Positions 1 to 13,366 of a stretch of 64,000 nucleotides of DNA are shown piece after piece (positions within the stretch are counted from its first letter, which is position 1; the number at the start of each line of letters is the position of its first letter). Origin of the DNA: Posidonia oceanica (taxonomy: Eukaryota > Streptophyta > Magnoliopsida > Alismatales > Posidoniaceae). The translations under genes and the position numbers were made by a program. The DNA lies in the NCBI GenBank assembly GCA_037176725.1, contig JAZBRS010000050.1, forward strand, positions 11,860,001 through 11,924,000, written 5' to 3'. The notes under the pieces are model-generated. The model did no database searches, was not told where the DNA came from, and saw only the letters and a program-made list of their open reading frames with translations.

Positions 1-270
1 AACAAAACGCGAAGCAGGATAGCGATTTGTCAATCGAGATGCAAGTCGGTAACAAAACGCGAAGTAGGATAGCGATTTCTCAACCGAGACGCAAGTCGGT
101 AACAAAACGTGAAGCAGGATAGCGATTTGTCAACCGAGATGCAAGTCGGTAACAAAACGCGAGGTAGAATAGCAATTTGTCAACCGAGACGTAACTTGGC
201 AACAATACGTGAAGCAGGATAGCGATTTACCAGCCGTGACGCAAGTCAGTAACAAAACGCGAAGCAGGTA

Positions 271-3200
271 GGCGATTTGTCAACCGACACGCAAGTCAGT
301 AACAAAACGCGATGCAAGATGGCGATTTGTCAACCATGACGCAAGTCGGTAACAAAACGCGAAGCAGGAAGGCGATTTGTCAACTGAGACGCTTGTCGGT
401 TACTAAACGTGAAGCTAGATAGCCGTTTGTCAACCATGACGCAAGTCAGTCACAAAACGCGAAGCAGGATAGCGATTTGTCAACCGAGATGGATGTCGGT
501 AACAAAACGCGAAGCACAATAGCGATTTGTCAATCGAGATGCATGTCGGTATCAAAACACAAAGCAGGAAGGCAATTTGTCAATCGAGACGCAAGTCGGT
601 AACAAACAGCGAAGCAGGAAGGCGATTTGTCAACCGAGACGCAAGTCAGTAACAAAACACGAAGTAGGAAGGAGATTTGTCAACTGAGATGCAAGTCAGT
701 AACAAAACGCGAAGCGGGATGGCGATTTGTCTACTGAGCCGCAAGTAGGTAACAAAACGCAAAGCAGGATAGCGATTTTCAACCGAGACGCAAGTCGGTA
801 ACAAAACGCGAAGTAGGATCACGATTTGTAAATCGAGACGCAAGTCGGAAACAAAACGTGAAGCAGGATAGCGATTTTGTCAATCGAGATGCAAGTCAGT
901 AATAAAACGTGAAGCAGGAAGGCAATTTGTCAAACCCAGATGCAAGTCAGTAACAAAATGAGAACCTGGTAGGCAATTTGTCAATCGAGACCGAAGTCAG
1001 TAACAAAACGTGAAGCCGGATAACGATTTCTCAACCGAGATGCAAGTCTGTAACAAAACGCGAAGCAGGATAGCGATTTGTCAACCGAGATGCAAGTCGG
1101 TAACAAAACGCGAAGCAAGATAGCGATTTCTCAACCGAGACGCAAGTCGGTAACAAAACGTGAAGCAGGATAGCGATTTGTCAACCGAGATGCAAGTCGA
1201 TAACGAAACGCGAGGTAGGATAGCAATTTGTCAACCGAGACGCAACATGGCAACAATACGTGAAGCAGGATAGCGATTTATCAGCCGTGACGCAAGTCAG
1301 TAACAAAACGCGAAGCAGGTAGGCGATTTGTCAACCGACACGCAAGTCAGTAACAAAACGCGATGCAAGATGGCGATTTGTCAACCATGACGCAAGTCGA
1401 TAACAAAACGCGAAGCAGGAAGGCGATTTGTCAACTGAGACGCTTGTCGGTTACTAAACGTGAAGCTAGATAGCCGTTTGTCAACCATGACGCAAGTCAG
1501 TCACAAAACGCGAAGCAGGATAGCGATTTGTCAACCGAGATGAATGTCGGTAACAAAACGCGAAGCACAATAGCGATTTGTCAATCGAGACGCATGTCGG
1601 TATCAAAACACAAAGCAGGAAGGCGATTTGTCAACCGAGACGCAAGTCGGTAACAAACAGCGAAGCAGGAAGGCGATTTGTCAACCGAGACGCAAGTCAG
1701 TAACAAAACGTGAAGTAGGAGGAGATTTGTCAACTGAGATGCAAGTCAGTAACAAAACGCGAAGCAGGATGGCGATTTGTCTTCCGAGCCGCAAGTCGGT
1801 AACAAAACGCAATGCAGGATAGCGATTTTTAACCAAGACGCAAGTCGGTAACAAAACGCGAAGTAGGATCGCGATTTGTAAACCGAGACGCAAGTCGGAA
1901 ACAGAACGTGAAGCAGGATAGTGATTTTGTCAATCGAGATGCAAGTCAGTAATAAAACGCGAAGCAGGAAGGCAATTTGTCAAACCCAGATGCAAGTCGG
2001 TAACAAAACGTGAAGCCGGATAGCGATTTCTCAACCGAGATGCAAGTCTGTAACAAAACGCGAAGCAGGATAGCGATTTGTCAACCGAGATGCAAGTCGG
2101 TAACAAAACGCGAAGTAGGATAGCAATTTGTCAACCGAGTCGCAACTCGGCAACAATACGCGAAGCAGGATAGCGATTCATCAACTGTGACGCAAGTCAG
2201 TAACAAAACGCGAAGCAGGTAGGCGATTTGTCAACCGACACGCGAGACAGTAACAAAACGCGATGCAAGATGGCGATTTGTCAACGAAGACGCAAGTCGG
2301 TAACGAAACGCGAAGCAGGAAGGCGATTTGTCAACCGAGACGCTTGTCGGTTACTAAACGCAATGCAGGATAGCGATTAGTCAACCATGACGCATGTCAG
2401 TAACAAAACGCGATGCCGGATAGCGATTTGTCAATCGAGATGCAAGTCGGTTACAAAACGCGAAGCACAATAGCGATTTGTCAACCGAGACGTAAGACCG
2501 TGAACAAATGCGAAGCTGGAAGGCGATTTGTCACCGAAACGCAAGTTAGTAACAAAACACGAAGCTGGAACGCGATTTGTCAATCGAGACGCACGTCGGT
2601 AACAAAACGCGATGTCGGATTGCGATTTGTCAACCGAGATGCAAGTTGGTAACAAAACGCGAAGCAGCATAGCAATTTCTCAACCGAGATGCTAGTCGGT
2701 TACAAATCGTGATGCAAGATAGTGATTTGTCAACCCAGATGCAAGTCGGCAGCAAAGCGTTAAGCAAGATAGCGATTTGTCAACCGAGACGCAAGTCAGT
2801 AACAAAACGCGAAGCAGGTAGGCGATTTGTCAACCGACACGCAAGTCAGTAACAAAACGCGATGCAAGATGGCGACTTGTCAACCATGATGCAAGTCGGT
2901 AACAAAACGCGAAGCAGGAATGCGATTTGTCAACCGACACGCAAGTCAGTAACAAAACGCGATGCAAGATGGCGATTTGTCAACCATGACGCAAGTCGGT
3001 AACAAAACGCGAAGCAGGAAGGCGATTTGTCAACTGAGACGCTTGTCGGTTACTAAACGTGAAGCTAGATAGCCGTTTGTCAACCATGACGCAAGTCAGT
3101 CACAAAACGCGAAGCAGGATAGCGATTTGTCAACCGAGATGGATGTCGGTAACAAAACGCGAAGCACAATAGCGATTTGTCAATCGAGACGCATGTCGGT

Positions 3201-5461
3201 ATCAAAACACAAAGCAGGAAGGCGATTTGTCAACCGAGACGCAAGTCGGTAACAAACAGCGAAGCAGGAAGGCGATTTGTCAACCGAGACGCAAGTCAGT
3301 AACAAAACACGAAGTAGGAAGGAGATTTGTCAACTGAGATGCAAGTCAGTAACAAAACGCGAAGCGGGATGGCGATTTGTCTACTGAGCCGCAAGTAGGT
3401 AACAAAACGCAAAGCAGGATAGCGATTTTCAACCGAGACGCAAGTCGGTAACAAAACGCGAAGTAGGATCACGATTTGTAAATCGAGACGCAAGTCGGAA
3501 ACAAAACGTGAAGCAGGATAGCGATTTTGTCAATCGAGATGCAAGTCAGTAATAAAACGTGAAGCAGGAAGGCAATTTGTCAAACCCAGATGCAAGTCAG
3601 TAACAAAATGAGAACCTGGTAGGCAATTTGTCAATCGAGACCGAAGTCAGTAACAAAACGTGAAGCCGGATAACCATTTCTCAACCGAGATGCAAGTCTG
3701 TAACAAAACGCGAAGCAGGATAGCGATTTGTCAACCGAGATGCAAGTCGGTAACAAAACGCGAAGCAAGATAGCGATTTCTCAACCGAGACGCAAGTCGG
3801 TAACAAAACGTGAAGCAGGATAGCGATTTGTCAACCGAGATGCAAGTCGATAACGAAACGCGAGGTAGGATAGCAATTTGTCAACCGAGACGCAACATGG
3901 CAACAATACGTGAAGCAGGATAGCGATTTATCAGCCGTGACGCAAGTCAGTAACAAAACGCGAAGCAGGTAGGCGATTTGTCAACCGACACGCAAGTCAG
4001 TAACAAAACGCGATGCAAGATGGCGATTTGTCAACCATGACGCAAGTCGGTAACAAAACGCGAAGCAGGAAGGCGATTTGTCAACTGAGACGCTTGTCGG
4101 TTACTAAACGTGAAGCTAGATAGCCGTTTGTCAACCATGACGCAAGTCAGTCACAAAACACGAAGCAGGATAGCGATTTGTCAACCGAGATGAATGTCGG
4201 TAACAAAACGCGAAGCACAATAGCGATTTGTCAATCGAGACGCATGTCGGTATCAAAACACAAAGCAGGAAGGCGATTTGTCAACCGAGACGCAAGTCGG
4301 TAACAAACAGCGAAGCAGGAAGGCGATTTGTCAACCGAGACGCAAGTCAGTAACAAAACGTGAAGTAGGAGGAGATTTGTCAACTGAGATGCAAGTCAGT
4401 AACAAAACGCGAAGCAGGATGGCGATTTGTCTTCCGAGCCGCAAGTCGGTAACAAAACGCAATGCAGGATAGCGATTTTTAACCAAGACGCAAGTCGGTA
4501 ACAAAACGCGAAGTAGGATCGCGATTTGTAAACCGAGACGCAAGTCGGAAACAGAACGTGAAGCAGGATAGTGATTTTGTCAATCGAGATGCAAGTCAGT
4601 AATAAAACGCGAAGCAGGAAGGCAATTTGTCAAACCCAGATGCAAGTCGGTAACAAAACGTGAAGCCGGATAGCGATTTCTCAACCGAGATGCAAGTCTG
4701 TAACAAAACGCGAAGCAGGATAGCGATTTGTCAACCGAGATGCAAGTCGGTAACAAAACGCGAAGTAGGATAGCAATTTGTCAACCGAGTCGCAACTCGG
4801 CAACAATACGCGAAGCAGGATAGCGATTCATCAACTGTGACGCAAGTCAGTAACAAAACGCGAAGCAGGTAGGCGATTTGTCAACCGACACGCGAGTCAG
4901 TAACAAAACGCGATGCAAGATGGCGATTTGTCAACGAAGACGCAAGTCGGTAACGAAACGCGAAGCAGGAAGGCGATTTGTCAACCGAGACGCTTGTCGG
5001 TTACTAAACGCAATGCAGGATAGCGATTAGTCAACCATGACGCATGTCAGTAACAAAACGCGATGCCGGATAGCGATTTGTCAATCGAGATGCAAGTCGG
5101 TTACAAAACGCGAAGCACAATAGCGATTTGTCAACCGAGACGTAAGACCGTGAACAAATGCGAAGCTGGAAGGCGATTTGTCACCGAAACGCAAGTTAGT
5201 AACAAAACACGAAGCTGGAACGCGATTTGTCAATCGAGACGCACGTCGGTAACAAAACGCGATGTCGGATTGCGATTTGTCAACCGAGATGCAAGTTGGT
5301 AACAAAACGCGAAGCAGCATAGCAATTTCTCAACCGAGATGCTAGTCGGTTACAAATCGTGATGCAAGATAGTGATTTGTCAACCCAGATGCAAGTCGGC
5401 AGCAAAGCGTTAAGCAAGATAGCGATTTGTCAACCGAGACGCAAGTCAGTAACAAAACGCG
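271..5461. repeat. 2650-bp higher-order repeat of the satellite, two copies
   Basis: Sequence from about 271 recurs at +2650 (53 monomers) with only scattered single-base differences, for example near 1021/3671, 2247/4897 and 1509/4159. Similarity ends at about 2811/5461. Within a copy, an older and more diverged offset of about 1051 bp is visible: the variant word GCTTGTCGGTTACTAAACG occurs near 391 and 1442, and again near 2342. The near-identity implies a recent tandem duplication by unequal exchange or replication-based amplification. Confidence 0.9.
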
Positions 5462-6470
5462 ATGCTGGAAGGCGATTTGTCAACCGGGACGCAAGTCGGT
5501 GACAAAACGTGAAGCCGGATAGCGATTTGTCAACCAAGATGCAAGTCGGTAACAAAACGCGAAGCAGGATAGCAATTTGTCAACCGAGATGCAAGTCGGT
5601 TACAATACGCGAACTAGGATAGCGATTTGTCAACCGAGAAGCAAGTCGGTAACAAAACGCGAAGCAGGATAGCGATTTGTCAGCCGAGACGCAGGTCGGT
5701 AACAAAACGTGAAGCAGGATAGCGATTTGTCAACCCAGATGCAAGTCGGTAACCAAGCGTGAAGCAAGATAGCGATTTGTCAATTGAGATGCAACTCGGT
5801 AACAAAACGCGATGCAGGATGGCGATTTGTCAAACGAGACGCATATCGGTATCAAAACACAAAGCAGGAAGGCGATTTGTCAATCGAGACGCAAGTCGGT
5901 AACAAACCGCGAAGCAGGAAGGCGATTTGTCAACCGAGACACAAGTCAGTAACAAAACGCAAAGTAGGAAGGAGATTTGTCAACTGAGATGTAAGTCGGT
6001 AACAAAACGCGAAGCAGGAAGGCGATTTGTCTACCGAGACGCAAGTAGGTAACAAAATGCGAAGCATGATAGCGATTTTTCAACCGAGACGCAAGTCGGT
6101 AACAAAACGCGAAGTAGGATAGCGATTTGTAAACCGAGACGCAAGTTGGTAACAAAACCCGAAGTAGGAAGGCGATTTGTCAACTGAGACGTAAGTCGGA
6201 AACAAAACGTGAAGCAGGATAGCGATCTTGTCAATCGAGATGCAAGTCAGTAACAAAACGTGAAGCAGGAAGGCGATTTTTCAAACCCAGATGCAAGTCA
6301 GTAACAAAACGCGAACTTGGAAGGCGATTTGTCAATCGAGACCGAAGTCAGTGACAAAACGTGAAGCAGGATAGCGATTTCTCAACCGAGATGCAAGTCC
6401 GTTACAAAACACGAAGCAAGTCGGTAACAAAACGCGAAGTAGGATAGCAATTTGTCAACCGAGACGCAAC

Positions 6471-9400
6471 TCGGCAACAATACGCGAAGTAGGATAGCGG
6501 TTTGTCAACCGTGACGCAAGTCTGTAACAGAACGCGAAGCAGGAAGGCGATTTGTCAACCGACACGCAAGTCAGTAACAAAACGCGATGCAAGACGACGA
6601 TTTGTCAACCAAGACGCAAGTCGGTAACAAAACGCGAAGTAGGAAGGCGATTTGTCAACCGAGACGCTTGTCGATTACTAAACGCGATGCAGGATAGCGA
6701 TTTGTCAACCATGACGCAAGTCACTAACAAAACGCGAAGCAGGATAGCGATTTGTCAACCGAGATGCAAGTCGGTAACAAAACACGAAGCACAATAGTGA
6801 TTTGTCAACCGAGACGCAAGTCCATGACAAAATGCGAAGCAGGAGGGCGATTTGTCACCGAATCGCAAGTCAGTAACAAAACACGAAGCTGGAAGGCGCT
6901 TTGTCAACCGAGACGCAAGTCGGTAACAAAACGTGAGGCAGGTTAGCGATTTGTCAACCGAGACGCCTGTCAGTAACAAAATGCGGTGCAAGAAGGTGAT
7001 TTGTCTATCGAGACGCAAGTCGGTTACAAAACGCGAAGTAGGATAACGATTTGTCAACCGAGACGCAAGTCGATAAGAAATCGTGAAGCAGGATAGCGAT
7101 TTGTCGACCGAGACACAAGTCGGTAACAAAACTCGATGCTAGAAGGCGATTAGTCAACTGAGACGCCAGTCAGTAGCTAAGCGCGAAGCAGGAAGGTGAT
7201 TTGTCAACCAAGACGCATGTCGGTAATAAAACGCGAGGCAGGATAGCTATATGTCAACCGAGACGCATGTCGGTAACAAAACGCGAAGCAGGATAGTGAT
7301 TTGTCAATCGAGACGCAAGACGGTAACAGAACGTGAAGCTGGAGAGCGATTTGCCAACCGAGACGCAAATCGGTCACAAAACGCGAAGTAGGAGAGCGAT
7401 TTGTCAACCAAGACGCAAGTCGATAACAAAACGTGAAGCAGGATAACGATTTGTCAACCGAGACGCAAGTCGGTTAGAAAATGCGAAGCCAGATTGCGAT
7501 TTGTCAACCGAGGCGCAAGTTGGCAAGAAAACACGAAGCCGGATAGCGATTTGTCAATTGAGACGCAAGTCGGTAACAAAACGCGAAGTAGGACAGCGAT
7601 ATGTCAACCGAGACGCAAGTCCGTAACAACACGCGAAGCAGGATAGCGATTCTGTCAACCGAGACGCAAGTCAGTAACGAAATGCGAAGCAGGAAGGCGA
7701 TTTGTCAACCGAGACATAAGTCAGTAACAAATCGCGAAGCTGGAAGGCAATTTGTCAACCGAGACGCATGTTGGTCACGAAACGTGATGCAGGATAGAGA
7801 TTTGTCAACCGAGACGCTTGTCGGTAACAAAACGCGATGCAGATAGCAATTTGTCAACTGAGACGCAAGTCGGTAACAAAACACGAAGCAGGATAGCAAT
7901 TTGTCAACCGAAAGCAAGTCGGTAACAAGACGCGAAGCTGGATAGCGATTTGTCAACCGAGACGCAAGTCGGTAACAAAACGTGAAGCAGGATAGCGACT
8001 TGTCAACCCAGATGCAAGTCGGTAACAAAGCGTGAAGCAAGATAGCGATTTGTCAACCGAGACGCTACTCGGTAACAAAACGCGCTGCAGGAAGGCGATT
8101 TGTCAACCGAGACGCAAGTCGGTAACAAAACACAAAGCTAGAAGGCGATTTGACAACCGAGATGCAAGTCGGTAACAAACTGTGAAGTAGGAAGGCGATT
8201 TGTCAACCGAGACGCAAGTCAGTAACAAAATGCGAAGTAGGAAGGTGATTTGTCAACCGAGATGCAAGTCAATAAACGCGAAGCAGGAAGGCGATTTGTC
8301 AACCGAGACGCAAGTCAATAACAGAACGCGAAGCAGGATAGTGGTTTGTCAATCGAGACGCAAGTCGGTAACAAAAGACGAAGCCGGGTAGCGATTTGTC
8401 AACCGAGACGCAAGTCGGTAACAAAACCTGAAGAGGGAAGGCGATTTGTCAATCAAGACGCAAGTCGGTAACAAAACGCGAAGCAGGATAGCGATTTTGT
8501 CAATCGAGACACAAGTCAGTAACAAAACGCGAAGCAGTTAGGCGATTTGTCAAACCGAGATGCAAGTCAGTAACAAAATGCGAAGCTGGAAGGCGAATAG
8601 TCAATCAAGACGCAAGTCGGTAACAAAACTCGAAGCAAGATAGCGATTTCTCAACCGAGACACAAGTACGTAACAAAACACGAAGCAGGATAGCAATTTG
8701 TCAACCGAGATGCTAGTCGGTAACAAAACGCGAAGTAGGATAGCAATTTGTCAACCGAGACGCAACTCGGCAACAATACGTGAAGCAGGATAGCGATTTG
8801 TCAACCGTGACGCAAGTCTGTAACAAAAAGCGAAGCAGGAAGGCAATTTGTCAACCGACACGCAAGTCAGTAAGAAAACGCGATGCAAGATGGCGATTTG
8901 TCAACCAAGACGCAAGTCAGTAACGAAACGCGAAGAAGGAAGGCGATTTGTCAACCGAGACGCTTATCGGTTACTAAACGCGATGCAGGATAGCGATTTG
9001 TCAACCATGACGCAAGTCAGTAACAAAACGCGAAGCAGGATAGCGATTTGTCAACCGAGATGCAAGTCGATAACAAAACGCGAAGCACAATAGCGATTTG
9101 TCAACCGAGACGCAAGTCCGTGACAAAATGCGAAGCAGGGGGCGATTTGTCATCGAAATGCACATCAGTAACAAAATGCGAAGCTGGAAGGCGCTTTGTC
9201 AACCGAGACGCAAGTCGGTAACAAAACGCGAAGCAGGTTAGCGATTTGTCAACCGAGACGCCTGTCAGTAACAAAACGCGATGCAGGAAGGTGATTTGTC
9301 TATCGAGACGCAAGTCGATTACAAAACGCGAAGTAGGATAACGATTTGTCAACCGAGACGCAAGTCGGTAAGAAAACGTGAAGTAGGATAGCGATTTGTC

Positions 9401-12400
9401 GATCGAGACACAAGTTGGTAACAAAACTCGATGCTAGAAGGTGATTTGTCAACCGAGACGCCAGTCAGTAACTAAGCGCGAAGCGGGAAGGTGATTTGTC
9501 AACCAGGACGCATGTCGGTAATAAAACGCGAGGCAGGATAGCTATTTGTCAACCGAGACGCATGTCGGCAACAAAACGCGAAGCGGGATAGGGATTTGTC
9601 AATCGAGACGCAAGACGGTAACAGAACGTGATGCTGGAGAGCGATTTGCCAACCGAGACGCAAGTCGGTCACAAAACGCGAAGTAGGAGAGCGATTTGTC
9701 AACCGAGACGCAAGTCGATAACAAAACGTGAAGCAGGATAACGATTTGTCAACCGAGATGCAAGTTGGTTAGAAAATGCGATGCAAGATAGCGATTTGTC
9801 AACCAAGACACAAGTCGGCGAGAAAACGCGAAGCCGGATAGCGATTTATCAATTGAGACGCAAGTCGGAAATAAAACGCGAAGTAGGACAGCGATATGTC
9901 AACCGAGACGCAAGTCCATAACAACACGCGAAGCAGGATAGCGATTTTGTCAACCGAGACGCAAGTCAGTAACGAAATGCGAAGCAGGAAGGCGATTTGT
10001 CAACCGAGACACAAGTCAGTAACAAATCGCGAAGCTGGAAGGCAATTTGTCAACCGAGACGCATGTTGGTCACGAAACGTGATGTAGGATAGAGATTGGT
10101 CAACCGAGACACTTGTCGGTAACAAAATGCGATGCAGGATAGCAATTTGTCAACCGAGACGCAAGTCGGTAACAAAACGCGAAGCAGGATAGCAATTTGT
10201 CAACCGAAAGCAAGTCGGTAACAAGACGCGAAGCTGGATAGCGATTTGTCAACTGAGACGCAAGTTGGTAACAAAACGTGACGCAGGATAGCGATTTGTC
10301 AACCCAGATGCAAGTCAGTAACAAAGCGTGAAGCAAGATAGCGATTTGTCAACCGAGACGCTAATCGGTAACAAAACGCGCTGCAGGAAGGCGATTGGTC
10401 AACCGAGACGCAAGTCGGTAACAAAACACAAAGCTGGAAGGCGATTTGACAACCGAGATGCAAGTCGGTAACAAACTGTGAAGTAGGAAGGCGATTTGTC
10501 AACCGAGACACAAGTCAGTAACAAAATGCGAAGTAGGAAGGTGATTTGTCAACTGAGATGCAAGTCAATAACAAAACGCGAAGCAGGAAGGCGATTTGTC
10601 AACCGAGACGCAAGTCAGTAACAGAACGCGAAGCAGGATAGTGGTTTGTCAATCGAGACGCAAGTCGGTAACAAAAGACGAAGCCGGGTAGCGATTTGTC
10701 AACCGCGACGCAAGTCGGTAACAAAACCCGAAGAAGGAAGGCGATTTGTCAACCGAGACGCAAGTCGGTAACAAAACGTGAAGCAGGATAGCGATTTTGT
10801 CAATCGAGACGCAAGTCAGTAACAAAACGCGAAGCAAGAAGGCGATTTGTCAAACCGAGACGCAAGTCAGTAACAAAACGCGAAGCTGGAAGACGATTTG
10901 TCAATCTAGACGCAAGTCGGTAACAAAACTCGAAGCAGGATAGTGATTTCTCAACCAAGACACAAGTCTGTAACAAAACACGAAGCAGGATAGCGATTTG
11001 TCAACCGAGATGCAAGTCGGTAACAAAACGCGAAGTAGGATAGCAATTTGTCAATCGAGACGCAACTTGGCAACAATACGCGAAGTAGGATAGCGATTTG
11101 TCAACCGTGACGCAAGTCTGTAACAGAACGCGAAGCAGGAAGGCGATTTGTCAACCGACACGCAAGTCAGTAACAAAACGCGATGCAAGACGACGATTTG
11201 TCAACCAAGACGCAAGTCGGTAACAAAACGCGAAGCAGGAAGGCGATTTGTCAACCGAGATGCAAGTCGGTAACAAAACGCGAAGCACAATAGCGATTTG
11301 TCAACTGAGACGCAAGTCCGTGACAAAATGCGAAGCAGGAGGGCGATTTGTCAATCGAGATGCAAGTCGGTAACAAAACGTGAAGCACAATAGCGATTTG
11401 TCAACTGAGACGCAAGTCCGTGACAAAATGCGAAGCAGGAGGGCGATTTGTCACAGAAATGCAAGTCAGTAACAAATTGCGAAGCTGGAAGGCACTTTGT
11501 CAATCGAGACGCAAGTCGGTAACAAAACGTGAAGCAGGTTAGCGATTTGTCAACTGAGACGCCTGTCAGTAACAAAACGCGATGTAGGAAGGTGATTTGT
11601 CTATCGAGACGCAAGTCGATTACAAAACGCGAAGTAGGATAACGATTTGTCAATCGAGACGCAAGTCGATAAGAAAACGTGAAGCAGGATAGCGATTTGT
11701 CGATCAAGACACAAGTTGGTAACAAAACTCGATGCTAGAAGGCGATTTGTCAACCGAGACGCTAGTCAGTAACTAAGCACGAAGCGGGAAGGTGATTTGT
11801 CAACCAAGACGCATGTCAGTAATAAAACGCGAGGCAGGATAGCTATTTGTCAACCGAGACGCATGTCGGCAACAAAACGCGAAGCGGGATAGCGATTTGT
11901 CAATCGAGACGCAAGACGGTAACGGAACGTGATGCTGGAGAGCGATTTCCCAACCGAGACGCAAGTCGGTCACAAAACGCGAAGTAGGAGAGCGATTTGT
12001 CAATCGAGACGCAAGTCGATAACAAAACGTGAAGCAGGATAACGATTTGTCAACCGAGACGCAAGTTGGTTAGAAAATGCGAAGCAGGATAGCGATTTGT
12101 CAACCAAGACGCAAGTTGGCTAGAAAACGCGAAGCCGGATATCGATTTGTCAATTGAGACGCAAGTCGGAAATAAAATGCGAAGTAGGACAGCGATATGT
12201 CAACCGAGACGCAAGTCCGTAACAACACGCGAAGCAGGATAGCGATTTTGTCAACCGAGACGCAAGTCAGTAACGAACTGCGAAGCAGGAAGGCGATTTG
12301 TCAACCGAGACACAAGTCAGTAACAAATCGCGAAGTAGGAAGGCAATTTGTCAACCGAGACGCATGTTGGTCACGAAACGTGATGCAGGATAGCGATTTG

Positions 12401-13366
12401 TCAATCGAGACGCTAGTCGGTAACAAAACGTGAAGCTGGATAGCAATTTGTCAACCGAGACGCAAGTCGGTAACAAAACGCGAAGCAGGATAGCTATTTG
12501 TCAATTGAAAGCAAGTTGGTAACAAAACGCGAAGCTTGATAGCGATTTGTCAAACGAGACGCAAGTCAGTAACAAAACGTGAAGCAGGATAGCGATTTGT
12601 CAACCCAGATGCAAGTCGGTAACAAAGCGTGAAGCAAGATAGCGATTTGTCAATCGAGACGCTACTCGGTAACATAACGCACTGCAGGAAGGCGATTTGT
12701 CAACCGAGTCGCAAGTCAGTAACAAAACACAAAGCAGGAAGGCGATTTGACAACCGAGATGCAAGTCGGTAACAAACCGTGAAGTAGGAAGGCGATTTGT
12801 CAATCGAGACGCAAGTCAGTAACAAAACGCGAAGTAGGAAGGTGATTTGTCAATCGAGATGCAAGTCAATAACAAAACGCGAAGCAGGAAGGCGATTTGT
12901 CAACCGAGATGCAAGTCGGTAACAAAACGTGAAGCAGGATAGCGATTTGTCAACCGAGACGCAAGTCGGTAACAAAACGTGAAGCAGGATAGCGATTTGT
13001 CAACCGAGACGCAAGTCAGTAACAAAACCCGAAGAAGGAATGCGATTTGTCAACCGAGACGCAAGTCGGTAACAAAACGCGAAGCAGGATAGCGATTTTG
13101 TCAATTGAGACGCAAGTCAGTAACATAACGTGAAGCAGGAAGGCGATTTGTCAAACCGAGACGCAAGTCAGTAACAAAACGCGAAGCTGGAAGGCGATTT
13201 GTCAATCAAGACGCAAGTCGGTAACAAAACTTGAAGCAGGATAGCGATTTCTCAACCGAGACGCAAGTCTGTAACAAAACACGAAGCAAGATAGCGATTT
13301 GTCAACCGAGATGCAAGTCGGTAACAAAACGTGAAGTAGGATAGCAATTTGTCAACTGAGACGCAA
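6471..13366. repeat. Roughly 2.3-kb higher-order repeat, three tandem copies
   Basis: Anchoring on the variant (T/C)TCGGCAACAATACG or its TTGGCAAC form, copies start near 6471, 8767 and 11067, giving spacings of 2296 and 2300 bp (46 monomers). Characteristic odd monomers recur in each copy, for example the one with GCCTGTCAGTAAC and the short unit with GAAAGCAAG. The copies are visibly more diverged from each other than copy A is from copy B, so this amplification came before the large duplication. Confidence 0.85.
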
